This document shows, piece after piece, positions 1-5,187 of a stretch of 28,366 nt of DNA. This DNA comes from a virus. Each line of letters starts with the position of its first letter. Position 1 is the first letter of the stretch. The stretch spans positions 1 to 28,366 of the IMG/VR virus record IMGVR_UViG_3300042691_002359; one strand, given 5' to 3'. The position numbers and the translations under genes were made by a program. The notes under the pieces were generated by a model. The model saw nothing but the letters and a program-made list of their open reading frames with translations. It made no database searches and was not told the origin of the DNA.

Positions 1-30
1 ACCCCAGTCTTGTGGTTGCTGGACAGACAC
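1..30. repeat. Left copy of 30-bp terminal overlap
   Basis: These 30 bases are identical to the last 30 bases of the window (28337-28366). The portal reading frame passes through them without a break. I read this as the overlap left when a circular or circularly permuted genome is linearised, not as a biological terminal repeat, because it lies in the middle of a gene. Removing one copy gives about 28,336 bp. Confidence 0.95.
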
Positions 31-734
31 AAGTAGGCACTGGATCAGGTGCTATCATTCGTGTAGAAGAAAATTCAGATCCTGGATTAAAGCCCTACGT
101 TCTTGACTTTGGTGGCAGTGACGTTGCTGGCATCTTAAGTGCTGTGCGTCAATCAACAGACTCAATAGACAAGATGGCAAACACTGGTGCTGTTCGTGCT
201 ACAGAAAGCCGTACAATGAGTGGCGTTGCTATGGAAACAGAGTTTCAATTACTCAACGCACGTCTCAGCGAGTCAGCAGATGAGTTAGAGTTGGCTGAAG
301 AACAAATTTGGCAATACTGGTTTGAATATCAGGGTCAACAATGGATGGGTTCTGTAGAATATCCAGGCTCATTCAACATACGTGATACTGGCTCTGAGAT
401 CGCACAGTTACAACAGGCTAAATCAGCAGCCACAGATCCTGCTGTACTACGCAAGATTGATGAACACATTCTTGATTGGTTAGGTGAGGAAGAAGAAGTT
501 CTACCATTCATTGATCCTAACCCACAACCAGGTAGACTCTATCCAGATGGTGAAGTGATTAACAGTAACTTGCCCGCTGCCTATCAGCCCTCAACAAATC
601 CAGAGGTGCCAGAAGGACAAAACTGTGGCAACTGTGAATACTACAAAGCAGGCGAGATGTACTGTACTAAATTTGATGCGCCAGTTCGTGCTGTGTTCTG
701 GTGTGCCAAGTGGGAAGAACGAGAAGAAGATTAA
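1..734 (+). CDS. Portal protein, C-terminal part (continues from the right end)
   Basis: This is the 3' half of the portal gene whose start is at 27514. Across the circle junction the codon is formed by base 28336 plus bases 1-2, and the joined protein is 518 residues, a usual portal length. The GTG at position 12 is internal and is not a start. Portals form the dodecameric ring at one capsid vertex through which terminase pumps DNA. The stretch here covers the helical stem and crown, with many Gln and Glu residues. Its end carries a C-X2-C-X9-C-X12-C pattern (C483, C486, C496 and C509 of the joined protein), which looks like a metal-binding knuckle, followed by an acidic tail. The terminase genes lie directly upstream around the circle and the scaffold and capsid genes downstream, which supports the call. 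The junction is certain from sequence; the cysteine function is inference. Confidence 0.9.
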   Translation, partial: PSLVVAGQTQVGTGSGAIIRVEENSDPGLKPYVLDFGGSDVAGILSAVRQSTDSIDKMANTGAVRATESRTMSGVAMETEFQLLNARLSESADELELAEEQIWQYWFEYQGQQWMGSVEYPGSFNIRDTGSEIAQLQQAKSAATDPAVLRKIDEHILDWLGEEEEVLPFIDPNPQPGRLYPDGEVINSNLPAAYQPSTNPEVPEGQNCGNCEYYKAGEMYCTKFDAPVRAVFWCAKWEEREED

Positions 735-759
735 AGCCGGGAGCGGATCGGCAAAGTTC

Positions 760-822
760 GTGTGTTAGGGAGGACATCAGTCATGTTAAATACTCCTCTT
801 TTTAACGTTTTCCCTAACACAC
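760..822 (+). other. Long inverted repeat in the portal 3' region
   Basis: GTGTGTTAGGGA at 760-771 is the perfect reverse complement of 811-822, giving a 12-bp stem that can be extended inward by G-T pairs. Inside the loop GTTAAA (785-790) pairs with TTTAAC (801-806). No T-run follows, so this is not a standard terminator. It occupies most of the 106-nt gap between the portal and the next small gene, whose ribosome binding site (TAGGAG, about 829-834) lies just outside the stem. It may stabilise the portal mRNA 3' end or control the downstream ORFs. Confidence 0.75.
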
Positions 823-840
823 ACCCTATAGGAGCATAAC

Positions 841-1002
841 ATGCCCATACACAAAGCAACAGGCCCAAGAGGCGGCAAAGGTTGGCAATATGGAACCTCT
901 GGGAAAGTTTATCCTACCAGAGCGCAGGCTGTTCGTCAAGCGCAGGCAATCAAAGCCTCGCAGGCAGCAGCAAAGAAAAAACCTAACACAAGGAGCAAAT
1001 GA
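841..1002 (+). CDS. Small basic protein, 53 aa, between portal and scaffold
   Basis: This ORF starts at an ATG with a good Shine-Dalgarno sequence (TAGGAG) 6-7 nt upstream. The product is Gly-rich at the N-terminus (GPRGGKGWQYG) and Ala/Gln/Lys-rich afterwards, ending in a Lys-Lys-Lys-Pro segment. The net charge is strongly positive and there is no membrane segment. It lies between portal and scaffold, and its last codons overlap the next tiny ORF, so it is probably part of the head operon. I do not recognise a family. Small basic ORFs in this position could be nucleic-acid-binding or minor head components, but that is inference. Confidence 0.65.
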   Translation: MPIHKATGPRGGKGWQYGTSGKVYPTRAQAVRQAQAIKASQAAAKKKPNTRSK

Positions 1003-1052
1003 TGGCTTACGGAAAGAAGAAAGGTGGCAAGAAACCGCCTAAAAAGTATTGA
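1002..1052 (+). CDS. Tiny Lys/Gly-rich peptide ORF, 16 aa
   Basis: The ORF begins MAYGKKKGGKKPP and ends in KKY. AAGGAG at 990-995 is spaced 6 nt from the ATG at 1002. An ATG at 999 is also in frame but would be only 3 nt away, so 1002 is preferred. It overlaps the TGA of the preceding gene by one base. Seven of 16 residues are lysine. Very short MxYGKKK-type peptides next to phage portal genes occur elsewhere as far as I recall, but their function is unknown. The RBS and coupling make translation plausible; no function can be assigned. Confidence 0.5.
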   Translation: MAYGKKKGGKKPPKKY

Positions 1053-1066
1053 TATTACCGATAATC

Positions 1067-1074
1067 AATAAATA
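1067..1074 (+). promoter_or_regulatory. T4-late-type promoter box AATAAATA before scaffold gene
   Basis: AATAAATA lies within the context CAATAAATAATACAT, in the gap between the tiny ORF and the scaffold gene, 32 nt before the ATG. It matches the T4 late promoter TATAAATA at 7 of 8 positions. The same extended context recurs at 22903-22917, and the core recurs at 13265, 21180, 21408 and 25744. It would drive the scaffold-capsid-tail block. Confidence 0.6.
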
Positions 1075-1106
1075 ATACATTACACTCATAAGGAGGCACA
1101 GCGACG

Positions 1107-1787
1107 ATGTCTGACAATACATTGGCAACAAACATGGTAACAGATACCACAGGTGACAATCTTGAAAATCTGGCAAACGCAACCAAAACTTATACGCAAG
1201 AAGAGTTTGATCGACACATGGCAGGCTTGAAATCCAGCATTGCCAAAAAGTATGAGAAACAGTTAAATGTTTACTCTGAACTTGGTGACATTGACACTCT
1301 TAAGTCGCTCAAGGCTGAAGCAGAAAAGCGTCAGACTGAGCAACAAATCAAGCGTGGAGAGTTTGAAAAAACACTTCAAGAATTGGCTGCTAAAAAAGAC
1401 GCAGAAATCCAGCGTAGAGATTCAGTTATTAAAGAGTATAAGGTTAACACTCCTCTGTTAAGCGCAGCCGCTAATATGCGTGCCGTGGCTCCAGAACAAG
1501 TCAAAGCCCTACTCAGTAATAATGTTAGACTGAACGCAGATGGTGAAGTAGAAGTGGTAGACAGCAAGGGCGCTGTTCGTTATAACGATCGAGGCGAACC
1601 ACTGTCAGTTGAACATTTAGTGCGAGAGTTCTTGGATTCGAATCCGCATTTTGTTCAACCAGCACCTGCTACTACCAACACCAAAAGTAGTTACACGGCT
1701 GACAATGAAAAGATTGATCTCTCAAAGTTGGACATGCGAAATCCAGAGCATAGAAAGATCTATGCCGCTGCCCGCAAAGGCAGATAA
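1107..1787 (+). CDS. Capsid scaffolding protein
   Basis: This is a 226-residue, highly charged, largely helical protein. Residues about 28-110 are Glu/Lys/Gln-rich and suited to coiled coil. A more mixed segment follows, then a basic C-terminus (HRKIYAAARKGR). The composition, length and position immediately before the major capsid gene are those of siphovirus scaffold proteins, which line the procapsid interior, bind coat through a basic C-terminal tail and are removed before packaging. There is no protease motif, so scaffold exit or host proteolysis would be needed. AAGGAGG lies about 10 nt upstream of the ATG, slightly long spacing. No sequence signature proves the function, so the call rests on context and composition. 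Confidence 0.8.
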   Translation: MSDNTLATNMVTDTTGDNLENLANATKTYTQEEFDRHMAGLKSSIAKKYEKQLNVYSELGDIDTLKSLKAEAEKRQTEQQIKRGEFEKTLQELAAKKDAEIQRRDSVIKEYKVNTPLLSAAANMRAVAPEQVKALLSNNVRLNADGEVEVVDSKGAVRYNDRGEPLSVEHLVREFLDSNPHFVQPAPATTNTKSSYTADNEKIDLSKLDMRNPEHRKIYAAARKGR

Positions 1788-1824
1788 AATTTTTAATGCC
1801 ACATAATCAAGGAGATTTTTAATC

Positions 1825-2667
1825 ATGGCTAATACAAGTTCTATTAACAGCGAATTATTTGCTAACCTGGTTACCGCTGCTCAGTTTGCTGCCTATGAAA
1901 ATAGCGTAGCACGTCAGATGGTAACCGTATTTGACGCACCAGTCAATGCTGGTAAAGTCCTACAAGTTCCAGTATGGAGCGGAATCAGTGCTGAGTTGAT
2001 TACCAACGAAGCAGCCGCTACTGCCAAGGACACAAACACTTCAAGTCAGACTATCACTCTTGGTGAGCACGTTGTTTACCATCAGATCACTGACATGCTA
2101 CGTGATTCATCTTTCAGCGACGTGTTCGCACAAATTGGTGACCAGTCAGGTCGCGCCATTGCTGAAAGCATGGACAAGCAAGTGTTTGATCTATTCTCCA
2201 GTTTCTCTACAGAAGTTGGTCCAGGTGCTGGCGCTGAAGTAACTGTTGACACACTATTGAAGGCTGCTGCCACTCTACGTGCTGGCAAGTTAACTGGTCC
2301 TTTCTTTGCTGTTCTACATCCAAAGCAGGCATACAATGTTAAGAAGCAATTGGCCAACGCTGGCGCTTCTACAATCCCAAGTTTAAGTGCTGTTGGTGAT
2401 TCAGTTCTTTCTGGATTCTACCTTGGCACAGTTGCTGGCATCCAAATCTACGAAAGCGGTTTAATCACTGTTGACGGTAGTGACGATGCTGTTGGTGCTG
2501 TATTTGCCCGTTCTGCTATTGGACACGCAATGCGCGGTTCTGTAGAAATGAACGAATTGTATCTTCCTAAAGAGCGTGCCACTGACGTGGTACTCAAGGC
2601 TGTTGCTGGTGCTGCTATTCTCCAGAACAGTCACGGTGTTAAAATCACTGGTGACGCTGCTCTGTAA
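1825..2667 (+). CDS. Major capsid protein (HK97 fold)
   Basis: This 280-residue protein forms the icosahedral shell. An N-terminal helical arm (residues 1-45) precedes a P-domain-like stretch with a typical VPVWSGISAEL segment. The E-loop-like region follows, then a segment rich in small residues, and it ends with DVVLKAVAGAAILQNSHGVK, the kind of beta-rich closing segment seen in HK97-fold coat proteins of N4/P22-like and marine siphophage groups. The length fits a coat without a cleaved N-terminal delta domain. AAGGAGA is well placed before the ATG. Codons are enriched in GCT, GGT and CTA-type choices compared with the fibre genes, consistent with high expression. Upstream is the scaffold and downstream the connector genes. 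Confidence 0.92.
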   Translation: MANTSSINSELFANLVTAAQFAAYENSVARQMVTVFDAPVNAGKVLQVPVWSGISAELITNEAAATAKDTNTSSQTITLGEHVVYHQITDMLRDSSFSDVFAQIGDQSGRAIAESMDKQVFDLFSSFSTEVGPGAGAEVTVDTLLKAAATLRAGKLTGPFFAVLHPKQAYNVKKQLANAGASTIPSLSAVGDSVLSGFYLGTVAGIQIYESGLITVDGSDDAVGAVFARSAIGHAMRGSVEMNELYLPKERATDVVLKAVAGAAILQNSHGVKITGDAAL

Positions 2668-2684
2668 TCAAAGGAACGCACATT

Positions 2685-3194
2685 ATGGCTTTCATTAAAT
2701 CAGGTACAACTGTAACAAGTTTCGCCGAATATCAAGATGTCCTTGATGCGGATCAAAGACTTTTTGATGCTAATGAAGGCCTTACTGACGACATCGTGGA
2801 AGCACACTTGACAAGAGCAACAGAACGCATACTCACAAGGTTGCGTTCTACAGCATGGTGGCAAAGTTATTACCTAAAAATGACTAACGGATCCACCATA
2901 AGCACAGTGGCTGACATACCCGCACTAAATGCCAGTAAGATCAAAGATAGACTCAATGATTTTACTGAACTCTGTGTTTCAATGGCATTGGCAGACTACA
3001 TTCTGCCCAATGTCGCTGACTTTAGCAATGAAGACTCAGCAGAACGCAAGAAGATGGGCTATTACAAACAAAGAGCAGAATTGCTTTTTGAAGAATTAGT
3101 CTCAGCAGGTGATTGGTATGATTTTGACGGAAGTGGTGTAATAGCCAGTTCTGAAAAACAGCCAGGTGTTTACAATCTTAAGAGGGTGAGATGA
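2685..3194 (+). CDS. Head-tail adaptor (connector) protein
   Basis: This 169-residue, mostly helical acidic protein sits directly after the capsid gene and overlaps the next gene by ATGA. Helices around residues 40-60 (ARATERILTRL-like) and 83-105 (RLNDFTELCVSMALADYIL) match the pattern of gp6/gp15-type adaptors, which bind the portal ring after packaging and provide the docking site for the next neck protein. The C-terminal part (DWYDFDGSGVI) is acidic and ends in a short basic tail. An AAGGAACG ribosome site precedes the ATG. The identification is by position, size and helical pattern rather than a diagnostic motif. Confidence 0.7.
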   Translation: MAFIKSGTTVTSFAEYQDVLDADQRLFDANEGLTDDIVEAHLTRATERILTRLRSTAWWQSYYLKMTNGSTISTVADIPALNASKIKDRLNDFTELCVSMALADYILPNVADFSNEDSAERKKMGYYKQRAELLFEELVSAGDWYDFDGSGVIASSEKQPGVYNLKRVR

Positions 3195-3583
3195 GAACTG
3201 CTATCTATGATTATATCAAGGCTCTATCGCTGGGCACATTTAAACTCAGCGATGAGCGTCCTTTTGATGCCAGTGGCAACCCACTGTACATCAAGAACAT
3301 GAAGACAGTCTATGTGGACAACGCACAGACTACTCATGACAACTTGATATCAACATTAGATGGACTTGTCATCGTTGCTGAAACAACTTCAGTTCGTGCC
3401 TACTTTAGCACAGACGCTAAACAATTGCCTTCAAATTACTCATCATTGGTTAACAGCATAAAGGGTGCCAGAACAACCACAGACATTACTGGTGTAAACC
3501 GTAGAGAAGTGGATGTTACTACTCGTTATGAAGAAGATAAAATGATAACAGAATTTGAATTTAGATTTACCAACATATCTTAA
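3191..3583 (+). CDS. Tail terminator / head-tail joining protein
   Basis: This 130-residue alpha/beta protein starts in an ATGA overlap with the adaptor gene and precedes the major tail protein. Tail terminators (lambda gpU type) form a hexameric ring that stops tail tube growth and joins to the head. The N-terminal helix (RTAIYDYIKAL), the central strand-turn pattern and the C-terminal strand pair (RREVDVTTRYEED, then MITEFEFRFTNIS) fit that fold. No enzyme motif is present. It could alternatively be a neck stopper, since the adaptor, stopper and terminator functions are not each separately identifiable here. Confidence 0.6.
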   Translation: MRTAIYDYIKALSLGTFKLSDERPFDASGNPLYIKNMKTVYVDNAQTTHDNLISTLDGLVIVAETTSVRAYFSTDAKQLPSNYSSLVNSIKGARTTTDITGVNRREVDVTTRYEEDKMITEFEFRFTNIS

Positions 3584-3598
3584 AAGGAAGAAAATATC

Positions 3599-4096
3599 AT
3601 GGCTTATATCAATCCAGCACCTGGAACCACAAGTCAGATCGTTTTGAAGTTAGACGTTGCTTCAAGCGAATCAGACGTTACCCTTGGTGCTACACCATTA
3701 ACTGTGCCTGCTCTACAGGACATTACAATCAACGCTGCCAACGACGTGTTCACTTGGGACCAGTTAGACAGTACAGCGAAGAAACAGATCGCTACTACTT
3801 CTACTAACAGCATCTCTATGAACCTTGTTGTTGACCCAGACAGTTTCTTTGGAACTACTCTGGCATCTGTACAAACTGATACTGTTGCTGCTCAAGGCCT
3901 ATTAGGCTTAAGCCGTAACAAGACTTTAGTTACTTTCGTTCTAAAGTTTCAGGAAGGCGGTGCTTCAGACAAGTTCATCAAGGGCACTGGCTACATCACT
4001 GGTTTAGCACCAACAGTAAGTGCTGCTGCTCCAGTATGGGTATCTCCAATCACAATTACTGTGACTGGCGAGTACACAGTTTCTGCTACAGAGTAA
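3599..4096 (+). CDS. Major tail (tube) protein
   Basis: This 165-residue beta-rich protein has alternating Thr/Val/Ile strands, a central acidic loop and a C-terminal strand ending in TGEYTVSATE. Tube proteins of siphoviruses stack as hexameric rings around the tape measure. Position (after the terminator-type gene, before the chaperone pair and tape measure), size and codon bias like the capsid gene support the call. AAAAGGAAG is upstream of the ATG. A strong intrinsic terminator follows within 20 nt, as expected after a highly expressed structural gene. Confidence 0.85.
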   Translation: MAYINPAPGTTSQIVLKLDVASSESDVTLGATPLTVPALQDITINAANDVFTWDQLDSTAKKQIATTSTNSISMNLVVDPDSFFGTTLASVQTDTVAAQGLLGLSRNKTLVTFVLKFQEGGASDKFIKGTGYITGLAPTVSAAAPVWVSPITITVTGEYTVSATE

Positions 4097-4113
4097 TCTG
4101 TTTTAGATCAAAG

Positions 4114-4142
4114 AATAGGGGCATTTTAGCCCCTATTTTTTT
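4114..4142 (+). terminator. Intrinsic terminator after major tail protein
   Basis: A perfect 9-bp stem AATAGGGGC (4114-4122) pairs with GCCCCTATT (4129-4137) around a 6-nt loop, followed by a run of T residues to 4142. This is the clearest terminator in the genome and would separate the head/major-tail transcript from the chaperone-tape measure transcript. Confidence 0.93.
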
Positions 4143-4149
4143 CTCATGA

Positions 4150-4157
4150 TGTAAATA
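4150..4157 (+). promoter_or_regulatory. Possible late-type promoter box TGTAAATA
   Basis: TGTAAATA differs from TATAAATA at one position. It starts 8 nt after the T-run of the terminator and 25 nt before the next ATG. Because transcription is likely stopped at 4142, a promoter is needed here for the tail assembly genes, and this is the best candidate. It is weaker than the exact AATAAATA boxes. Confidence 0.4.
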
Positions 4158-4174
4158 CAGTATAGGATCCAAAG

Positions 4175-4348
4175 ATGAATATTATAGATTCAAAGACCGA
4201 TAAAGAGTTATTAGAAAGTCTGTTAGCAGAGTTAGCCAAAGCCAGCAATGAACTACGCTGTGCCAAGGATGACATTGCCAAAATACAAAGCAGATTAAGT
4301 TTCGTGTTAGCGGTTGCTAATACATTGATTAAAAGACAAGGAGATTAA
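4175..4348 (+). CDS. Small coiled-coil protein, 57 aa
   Basis: The ORF fills the gap between the tail terminator signal and the tail chaperone gene. The product is almost entirely predicted helix with a Leu/Ile/Ala heptad-like pattern (ELLESLLAELAKASNEL) and a basic end (IKRQGD). AGGA at about 4163-4166 is spaced 8 nt from the ATG. The stop is 5 nt before the next ATG, so the two are probably co-translated. Small helical proteins before the chaperone are seen in some siphophages, but I do not recognise a family. A role in tail assembly is inference from position. Confidence 0.65.
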   Translation: MNIIDSKTDKELLESLLAELAKASNELRCAKDDIAKIQSRLSFVLAVANTLIKRQGD

Positions 4349-4353
4349 TAGAT

Positions 4354-4650
4354 ATGAAACTTACACAACTGGCAGCAAAACCCCAACTTATAGAAATGAA
4401 ACTTGATGACGAAGAAGTCATCAAAGAGTTTGGTGAACCCTTGGAATTCCACACCTGGGATCGCCAACCACTTGAAGTGTTTATGAAGTTGGCAAACAGC
4501 CGTGAAAATGACGGCGCACAAATGATTGACATTGTAAGAACATTGATTCTTGACGAAAAAGGCAAACAGATTATCACCAGTGAAGTCATGTTGCCTACCA
4601 ACGTTCTTATCAAAGTTATCAGTAAGATTGTTGAAACATTGGGAAAGTGA
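4354..4650 (+). CDS. Tail assembly chaperone, short form (lambda gpG analogue)
   Basis: This 98-residue acidic N-terminal protein mixes helix and strand (KLTQLAAKPQLIEMKLDDEE). It is produced when ribosomes terminate at the TGA at 4648-4650. In lambda the gpG/gpGT pair coats the tape measure protein and recruits tube subunits, and the ratio of short to long form is set by a programmed -1 frameshift. Here the last codons are TTG GGA AAG TGA, which contains the slippery heptamer GGGAAAG exactly as in lambda. Position between the major tail and tape measure genes agrees. Confidence 0.85.
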   Translation: MKLTQLAAKPQLIEMKLDDEEVIKEFGEPLEFHTWDRQPLEVFMKLANSRENDGAQMIDIVRTLILDEKGKQIITSEVMLPTNVLIKVISKIVETLGK

Positions 4651-4901
4651 TAGGGGAAGATCCAGACTGGGACAACGTAGAAACTATGATGATACTCAGT
4701 TTGGATAATCTTGCTCATCGCTATCATTGCTTACCCAGTGAGGCATTAGAGAGAGGCACTACTTTTGATTTCTATGTGCTTGATATTAGTACCAAATGGG
4801 CCAGATATCAAGCAGACAAAGCAGAAGGTAAAGTGCCTGCTTCAAAGATGCCCACAGAACAAGAAATGTTAGCAATGATTAAACGAGTAAGGAGCGAATA
4901 A
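4354..4901 (+). CDS. Tail assembly chaperone, -1 frameshift fusion (lambda gpGT analogue)
   Basis: This is the predicted fusion made by a -1 slip at 4641-4647. Codons 1-98 are read to AAG at 4645-4647, then reading resumes at 4647 (GTG ATA GGG) to the TAA at 4899-4901, giving about 182 residues. The extension (from 4647) has no SD of its own and only a GTG at the overlap, so frameshifting explains it better than independent initiation. The extension is helical, acidic at its start and basic near its end (MLAMIKRVRSE), and in the lambda system this T domain contacts the tube protein. The stop overlaps the next gene's ATG (TAATG). Confidence 0.82.
4641..4647 (+). promoter_or_regulatory. Programmed -1 ribosomal frameshift site GGGAAAG
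   Basis: The heptamer is in the correct register (G GGA AAG) and is immediately followed by the zero-frame TGA. Slippage moves ribosomes into the open -1 frame that encodes the T domain. The sequence is the same as the classical lambda G-T site. A stimulatory structure downstream is not obvious by eye. Confidence 0.88.
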
Positions 4902-5185
4902 TGACTGTAAAGTTTGACAACAAACCTTTAACAGGACTCGTTAAAGATTTAAAAGAGGAAGCAAAAACACTTCCCCAAGAATCACTGATGAAATTTAAAA
5001 GTCTGACACCCGTTAAATCAGGCAATGCTCGCAGGAACACCAAGTTAGAAGGACAAAAGGTAGTGGGCGACTATGCTTATTCAATGAGATTAGACGAGGG
5101 GCATAGCAAGCAGGCTCCAGAAGGTATGATTAAACCTTTTGAAAAATGGTTTAAGTCATATGTAGAAAAGAACTTTAGGAAATAA
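4901..5185 (+). CDS. HK97-gp10-like tail/neck protein
   Basis: This 94-residue protein contains the pattern TPVKSGNARRNT, then a DYAYSMRLDEGHSKQAPEGM stretch. This is the typical core of HK97 gp10-like proteins, in which a conserved 'sG.lr.s' segment is followed by 'Y...vE.Gt..m.a.p'. Those proteins act at the head-tail interface or as tail completion factors. The unusual point is its position after the chaperone rather than before the major tail gene. It begins by TAATG overlap with the chaperone frameshift product and ends 2 nt before the tape measure ATG. Confidence 0.7.
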   Translation: MTVKFDNKPLTGLVKDLKEEAKTLPQESLMKFKSLTPVKSGNARRNTKLEGQKVVGDYAYSMRLDEGHSKQAPEGMIKPFEKWFKSYVEKNFRK

Positions 5186-5187
5186 TC

